DNA of 11,289 nt from CAVUAF01 sp964460655 (GTDB lineage: Bacteria; Acidobacteriota; Terriglobia; Terriglobales; Acidobacteriaceae): the NCBI GenBank assembly GCA_964460655.1, contig CAYWSH010000122.1, forward strand, positions 1 through 11,289. Reading direction: 5' to 3'. Position numbers and translations under genes: made by a program. The notes beneath the pieces were generated by a model. The model did no database searches, was not told the origin of the DNA, and worked only from the letters and a program-made list of their open reading frames with translations. Numbering within the stretch: the stretch's first letter is position 1; the number at the start of each line of letters is the position of its first letter. Positions 8,885-11,289 of this stretch are shown here, piece by piece.

Positions 8885-9544
8885 GTGAAGGCGATGCCGG
8901 CAAAAACTCCCCGCTTGATGATCGGTCTGGTAGAAAGCGACCCGCTGCGTCTGGTCGGCTTCAAGGCGCTGTTCGACGCGCAACCGGAACTCGATCTGAC
9001 GCCCATGACGATCGACGAGATGCGCACGCGCCACGAGATCGAAGTCGCGCTCGTCTGCAACCACGGCCGTGCGAACCTGTTCGACATGATCGCCGGCCTG
9101 AAAGCCGCGCGTCCGGACTTGCGCATCCTCGTGACCGGCTCGAATGCCGACGACGAGACCATGCTGAAAGCGCTGGCCGCGGGCGCGAAGGGGTATCTCG
9201 ACGAATCGGCCTCGGCGAACGACTTCGCGCAGGCGTTGAACGTGGTGCATCAAGGCTGGGTCTGGGCGCCGCGGCGCGTACTGGCGATGTTCGTGGACCG
9301 CGTGGCGCAATCGGGCCGCATTTTCCCGGCGGGCCGCTTGACGTTCACCGACCGCGAGCGCGAAGTGCTCGAGCTGCTCGTGGCCGGCCGCAGCAACAAG
9401 GAGATCGGCGCGTCGCTCGGCATCGAGGAGCGCACGGTAAAAGCGCACGTCGCCAAGCTGATGCGCAAGGTCGGGGTGCAGAACCGCATCGCGCTCAGCG
9501 TCCACGCCATCACGCATTCGCTGGTACAGAATGCGAGAGAGTAG
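8885..9544 (+). CDS. LuxR/NarL-type regulator with degenerate (pseudo-)receiver
   Basis: This transcription factor has about 219 residues. The N-terminal part (about 9-130) has the receiver fold pattern: LMIGLVESDP at strand 1, a helix VGFKALF, ALVCNHG at strand 3, RILVTGS at strand 4 and GAKGYLDES at strand 5. A DNA-binding LuxR helix-turn-helix follows (about 152-212), with LTFTDREREVLELL, SNKEIG, ERTVKAHVAKLMRKV and NRIAL all close to consensus. The phosphoacceptor position at the end of strand 3 is Asn59, and the usual strand-5 Lys is replaced by Glu107 (YLDE for YLLK). Normal Asp phosphorylation is therefore unlikely, and no histidine kinase is nearby. GTG 8885 is preferred because GAGGG (8876-8880) precedes it by four bases and the upstream codons lack the GC-rich third-position bias. 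ATGs at 8798, 8819 and 8894 are in frame. It probably regulates the divergent genes or its own promoter, but this is inference. Confidence 0.9.
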   Translation: MKAMPAKTPRLMIGLVESDPLRLVGFKALFDAQPELDLTPMTIDEMRTRHEIEVALVCNHGRANLFDMIAGLKAARPDLRILVTGSNADDETMLKALAAGAKGYLDESASANDFAQALNVVHQGWVWAPRRVLAMFVDRVAQSGRIFPAGRLTFTDREREVLELLVAGRSNKEIGASLGIEERTVKAHVAKLMRKVGVQNRIALSVHAITHSLVQNARE

Positions 9545-9552
9545 GGAAGCGG

Positions 9553-9580
9553 TCAGCTGTCAGCTCTCAGCCTTCAGCTA
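9553..9580. repeat. 7-bp tandem repeat array, TCAGCNN x4
   Basis: Four consecutive heptamers TCAGCTG, TCAGCTC, TCAGCCT and TCAGCTA, followed by a degenerate GCAG, begin eight bases after the LuxR stop codon. The period is exactly 7 and the first five bases are invariant. A second array of the same period but different sequence lies at 10629-10653. Confidence 0.75.
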
Positions 9581-9600
9581 GCAGAATCAGAAGCAGCGTA

Positions 9601-9624
9601 AGCCCGGCGCCCGCCGGGCTTTTT
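9601..9624 (+). terminator. Rho-independent terminator of the LuxR gene
   Basis: AGCCCGGCG (9601-9609) is perfectly complementary to CGCCGGGCT (9612-9620). The GC-rich stem is followed by a run of T (9620-9624). It lies 57 bases after the LuxR stop. On the opposite strand no T-run follows, so it acts mainly for the plus strand. Confidence 0.85.
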
Positions 9625-9635
9625 CGTTGGTTCTC

Positions 9636-9706
9636 GTCATTCCGAGCGAAGCGAGGAATCTGCTTTTGTGGAGTGAAAGCAGATCCTTCGCTTCGCTCAG
9701 GATGAC
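9636..9706. repeat. Palindromic intergenic repeat (GTCATTCCGAGCGAAGCGAGG type)
   Basis: The left arm GTCATTCCGAGCGAAGCGAG... ATCTGCTTTT (9636-9667) is an imperfect inverted copy of the right arm AAAGCAGATCC... CGCTCAGGATGAC (9676-9706), with a short loop. It sits between the LuxR terminator and the convergent 9723-10619 gene. Elements with this arm sequence are familiar as dispersed intergenic repeats in several bacterial groups, including Acidobacteriota. A partial relative lies at 10717-10770. Confidence 0.8.
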
Positions 9707-9722
9707 AACCAAGAGAGCTGCC

Positions 9723-10619
9723 TTACCGCAGCGAAATCACCGGTACGGGCGGATCGGCGCTGGTCGCGGGCCGGTTCTGCGCGGTCCAGCGGACGATGCC
9801 GCTCTGGTCGAGGTAGAAGCGATGCGTCGCCACCACGTTGTACGGCATCGGCTCGGCGGTGATGCTGTAGGCGAGCACGCGGCCTTGCGCGTCACGCTCG
9901 GTCGGCGTCAGCGTGAATCTGTAGCCGTGCTTTTCGCCGCCTGCCAGGACTTCATCGATCAACGCAGACCAGCGCGCGCCGATGATCTTCTCCGTCGGTG
10001 GCGGGCCGAGCTCGGTGAATGTTGGCGCATAGCCGATGCCGTCACCGTACTGCGCGCGATATGCCACCTGCGCGAAGTTGATCTGGCGCAGGTCGGCGAC
10101 GGGCAGCGCCTCCGGCTTGTGCTCCAGGCTGCGCGCGGGCAAGGTGTGGATGGCGAGCGGCACGAGCACCGCACCCATCACGATGCCGCTGAACGAGACC
10201 AGCAGCGGCAGCCGCGGCGCGGGCGCGAGCGGACGCGACTTCCACCAGGCGCGCACTGCGCCGGCGATCAGCAGGCCGAGCAGGCCGAGCGTCAGCATGT
10301 AGGCCGAGATGAACAACTGCGCGCCGGTGGCGAATTCCACGTCCTTGGCCCCGAGCGCGCGCCCGATCGTCGCCAGGATGCCGGCCGCGGCGGCGCCGGC
10401 GAAGCCGAGCGTGAATGCCGGCAGCTCGGTGCGGCGATTGGCGGCCATCGCCAGGATGACGACGAACGGCAGCGACCACAACGCCATCGCCAGCCACCAG
10501 AGGGCGAGTTGGCGGAGCGGCCAGCGGCCGAGGTCGTAGACGAGCGACAGCACGACCGCCGCGGCCGTCAGGCTCAGCAATAGCGCTGTGGCTCCGAAGA
10601 CTGTGCCCTGCGAGCGCAT
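9723..10619 (-). CDS. Five-TM membrane protein with C-terminal pilin-like domain
   Basis: This 298-residue protein is of unknown function. Five hydrophobic segments are visible (about 8-27, 36-60, 67-87, 99-123, 138-160). A C-terminal domain of about 125 residues probably faces the periplasm. It begins with the helix DLRQINFAQVAYRAQYGDGI (177-196), followed by YAPTFTELG, GYRFTLTP (232-239), YSITAEPMPY (251-260) and HRFYLDQSGIVRW (266-278), then a Pro-rich end. That order (helix, Y-x-x-x-x-x-L, GY-x-F-x-L, A-x-P, RFY-x-D-x-x-G-x-I-R) matches the small secreted protein at 8302-8736 and resembles pilin/pseudopilin soluble domains without the prepilin leader. ATG 10619 gives TM1 at once but lacks a clear Shine-Dalgarno; a 12-bp palindrome occupies that spot. 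It is convergent with the LuxR gene, with the terminator and a palindromic repeat between them. No name can be assigned. Confidence 0.8.
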   Translation of the reverse strand: MRSQGTVFGATALLLSLTAAAVVLSLVYDLGRWPLRQLALWWLAMALWSLPFVVILAMAANRRTELPAFTLGFAGAAAAGILATIGRALGAKDVEFATGAQLFISAYMLTLGLLGLLIAGAVRAWWKSRPLAPAPRLPLLVSFSGIVMGAVLVPLAIHTLPARSLEHKPEALPVADLRQINFAQVAYRAQYGDGIGYAPTFTELGPPPTEKIIGARWSALIDEVLAGGEKHGYRFTLTPTERDAQGRVLAYSITAEPMPYNVVATHRFYLDQSGIVRWTAQNRPATSADPPVPVISLR

Positions 10620-10620
10620 G

Positions 10621-10632
10621 AACTGCGCAGTT
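10621..10632. promoter_or_regulatory. 12-bp perfect palindrome abutting a start codon
   Basis: AACTGCGCAGTT is a perfect palindrome beginning one base upstream of the ATG of the minus-strand membrane protein gene, where a Shine-Dalgarno would normally lie. It could be an operator or an RNA hairpin that hides the start. Its right end overlaps the heptamer array, so it may also be a by-product of that repeat. Confidence 0.3.
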
Positions 10633-10653
10633 TCCAGTTTCTAGTTTCGAGTT
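10629..10653. repeat. 7-bp tandem repeat array, AGTTTCN x3.5
   Basis: AGTTTCC, AGTTTCT, AGTTTCG and a partial AGTT follow one another with a period of exactly 7. It lies just upstream of the minus-strand membrane protein gene, whose other side carries the TCAGCNN array of the same period. Confidence 0.7.
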
Positions 10654-10716
10654 GCAAGTCAGAAAGCGGAAACCTGCCGCGGATCAACGCAGATCGATTC
10701 AGCGCTCTCTTGGGTT

Positions 10717-10770
10717 GTCATTCTGAGGCCAGCTCCCGAAGCTTCGGGATGGCCGAAGAAGCTGCTTTTG
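10717..10770. repeat. Palindromic intergenic repeat, variant copy
   Basis: The element begins GTCATTCTGAGG and ends GAAGCTGCTTTTG, matching the outer arm of the repeat at 9636-9706. Its core is different: a perfect 16-bp palindrome TCCCGAAGCTTCGGGA (10734-10749), extended by GGCCA (10727-10731) pairing with TGGCC (10750-10754) around a two-base bulge. The transcript would form a stable stem of about 13 pairs. Confidence 0.7.
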
Positions 10771-10921
10771 CGTGTGACGTGACCCAAAGTCAGCGCCGCG
10801 TCTGCGTGCAAAGATGCGGGTCCGGCGCAGCGGATGCAGGAAAGACCGCGCCGCCGATGACGCGGATCGAACGGATCAGATGAGATATCGCCAAATCACA
10901 GATCACTCAATCGCAAATGTT

Positions 10922-11233
10922 CTAGATCCCCAGCTTTTTCACTTCCTCGTTGTAGTACTTGCGATACAGAATGTCCCACTCCTGCGTGCCTTCCGTGATG
11001 GTCCGGCGCTGCGACTCGATCTTCGCCCGCGCTGCCTTGTCGATCTGCGACTCCTGCTTCAGCAACTCTTCCAGGTAACCGCGCGTCGCCTGCCGGATGG
11101 TGTTCGGGTCCTCGATGAACTCGACCTCGTCCATCCCTTTCAACGCTTCGGCGACGGCCCGCGCTAACACGTTCACCTTGTCGCGCGACAGGCGCCCCCC
11201 GGCAGCCATCGGGGTTTCTGTTGATACCCTCAC
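10922..11233 (-). CDS. DUF507 family protein
   Basis: This small, highly charged cytosolic protein has 103 residues from the GTG at 11233, or 95 from the ATG at 11209. It matches DUF507 along its length: GRLSRDKVNVLARAVAEAL near the start, then VEFIEDPNTIRQATRGYL, a central helical part EELLKQESQIDKAARAKIES, and the very typical ending GTQEWDILYRKYYNEEVKKL-GI. The molecular function of the family is not known. The GTG start overlaps the TGA of the upstream frame as GTGA, which suggests translational coupling. Family members usually begin close to RLS, which favours ATG 11209 instead; that ATG has no clear Shine-Dalgarno. It is downstream in an operon with the gene at 11230-11289. Confidence 0.88.
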   Translation of the reverse strand: MRVSTETPMAAGGRLSRDKVNVLARAVAEALKGMDEVEFIEDPNTIRQATRGYLEELLKQESQIDKAARAKIESQRRTITEGTQEWDILYRKYYNEEVKKLGI

Positions 11234-11289
11234 AGCACCGCCTTGTATTTCCGCACCAGCTCCATCTTCACCTTCTTGAACATCTCCTG
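11230..11289 (-). CDS. C-terminal end of a second, upstream DUF507-like gene (5' partial)
   Basis: From the window edge, 19 codons read QEMFKKVKMELVRKYKAVL and end in TGA (11232-11230), which overlaps the GTG start of the DUF507 gene by four bases (GTGA). The charged helix ending in a K/R-x-x-x-V-L tail resembles the C-terminus of DUF507 proteins. Two adjacent DUF507 genes, or fused tandem DUF507 proteins, occur in related bacteria. The family assignment is therefore reasonable but rests on very few residues. Confidence 0.5.
   Translation of the reverse strand, partial: QEMFKKVKMELVRKYKAVL

Larger units (their letters stand above)
10620..10921. other. Repeat-rich intergenic region without genes
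   Basis: This stretch of about 300 bases has no convincing coding frame. From left to right it holds the AACTGCGCAGTT palindrome, the AGTTTCN array, two GCGGATC/CAGATC-rich fragments (around 10680-10700 and 10860-10880), the GTCATTCTGAGG-type palindromic element, and a degenerate AT-richer run of CAAATCAC/AGATCACT/CAATCGCAAAT near 10890-10920. That run looks like a decayed tandem repeat. I see no terminator with a T-run for the DUF507 gene. Confidence 0.6.

Noticed and set aside
9627..10583. Plus-strand open frame opposite the five-TM protein
   Set aside because: It starts inside the palindromic repeat, is Arg/Gln/His-rich and has no domain. The minus-strand frame has five clean hydrophobic segments and a recognisable C-terminal domain.
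9553..10653. CRISPR array
   Set aside because: The repeats have a period of only 7 bases with no spacers, and no cas genes are present.
10775..10915. Possible small RNA or short gene in the repeat-rich intergenic region
   Set aside because: No promoter plus terminator pair is visible, and the sequence looks like decayed dispersed repeats.

Overview
The window looks like a piece of an Acidobacteriota genome, probably from a draft or metagenome assembly. Three things point that way: two orphan MacB/FtsX-type permeases of the kind greatly expanded in that phylum, a tandem DUF507 pair, and intergenic elements of the GTCATTCCGAGCGAAGCGAGG type together with 7-bp tandem arrays. GC is high and codon third positions are GC-rich. 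The assignment to phylum is inference from gene content; I cannot place it lower. Two runs of exactly 100 N (2200-2299 and 7171-7270) split the window into three contigs, and each run cuts two genes.

Layout. 1-109: C-terminal tail of an unidentified plus-strand protein. 110-354: non-coding, with a hairpin and a good promoter. 355-1437: GAF-GGDEF nucleotide cyclase. 1511-2199: 3'-truncated MddA-like methanethiol S-methyltransferase with a strong RBS and its own candidate promoter. After the first gap, two divergent orphan ABC-type permeases (2300-4548 minus, 4754-7170 plus), both cut at their C-termini, flank a 205-bp region with two operator-like dyads 21 bp apart. After the second gap: a 3'-truncated secreted M20 amidohydrolase (7271-8235 minus) and, upstream on the same strand, a small secreted pilin-like protein (8302-8736). 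Divergent from these is a LuxR-type regulator with a degenerate receiver (8885-9544), followed by a heptamer array, an intrinsic terminator and a palindromic repeat. A five-TM protein with a C-terminal pilin-like domain (9723-10619 minus) follows, then a repeat-rich intergenic region, a DUF507 gene (10922-11233 minus), and the last codons of another gene overlapping it by GTGA.

How the genes fit together. No single pathway links the window. The most notable gene is the GGDEF enzyme. It keeps the catalytic GGDEF motif, the metal-site aspartate and the I-site, but has Ser where c-di-GMP synthases have the guanine-contacting Asp. That is the published signature of Hypr GGDEF enzymes, which make 3',3'-cGAMP. 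Around 8.3-10.6 kb, a pseudo-receiver LuxR regulator sits between two genes that share the same pilin-like C-terminal domain. The rest is ordinary accessory or housekeeping content. I found no tRNA, rRNA, CRISPR array, phage gene or transposase.
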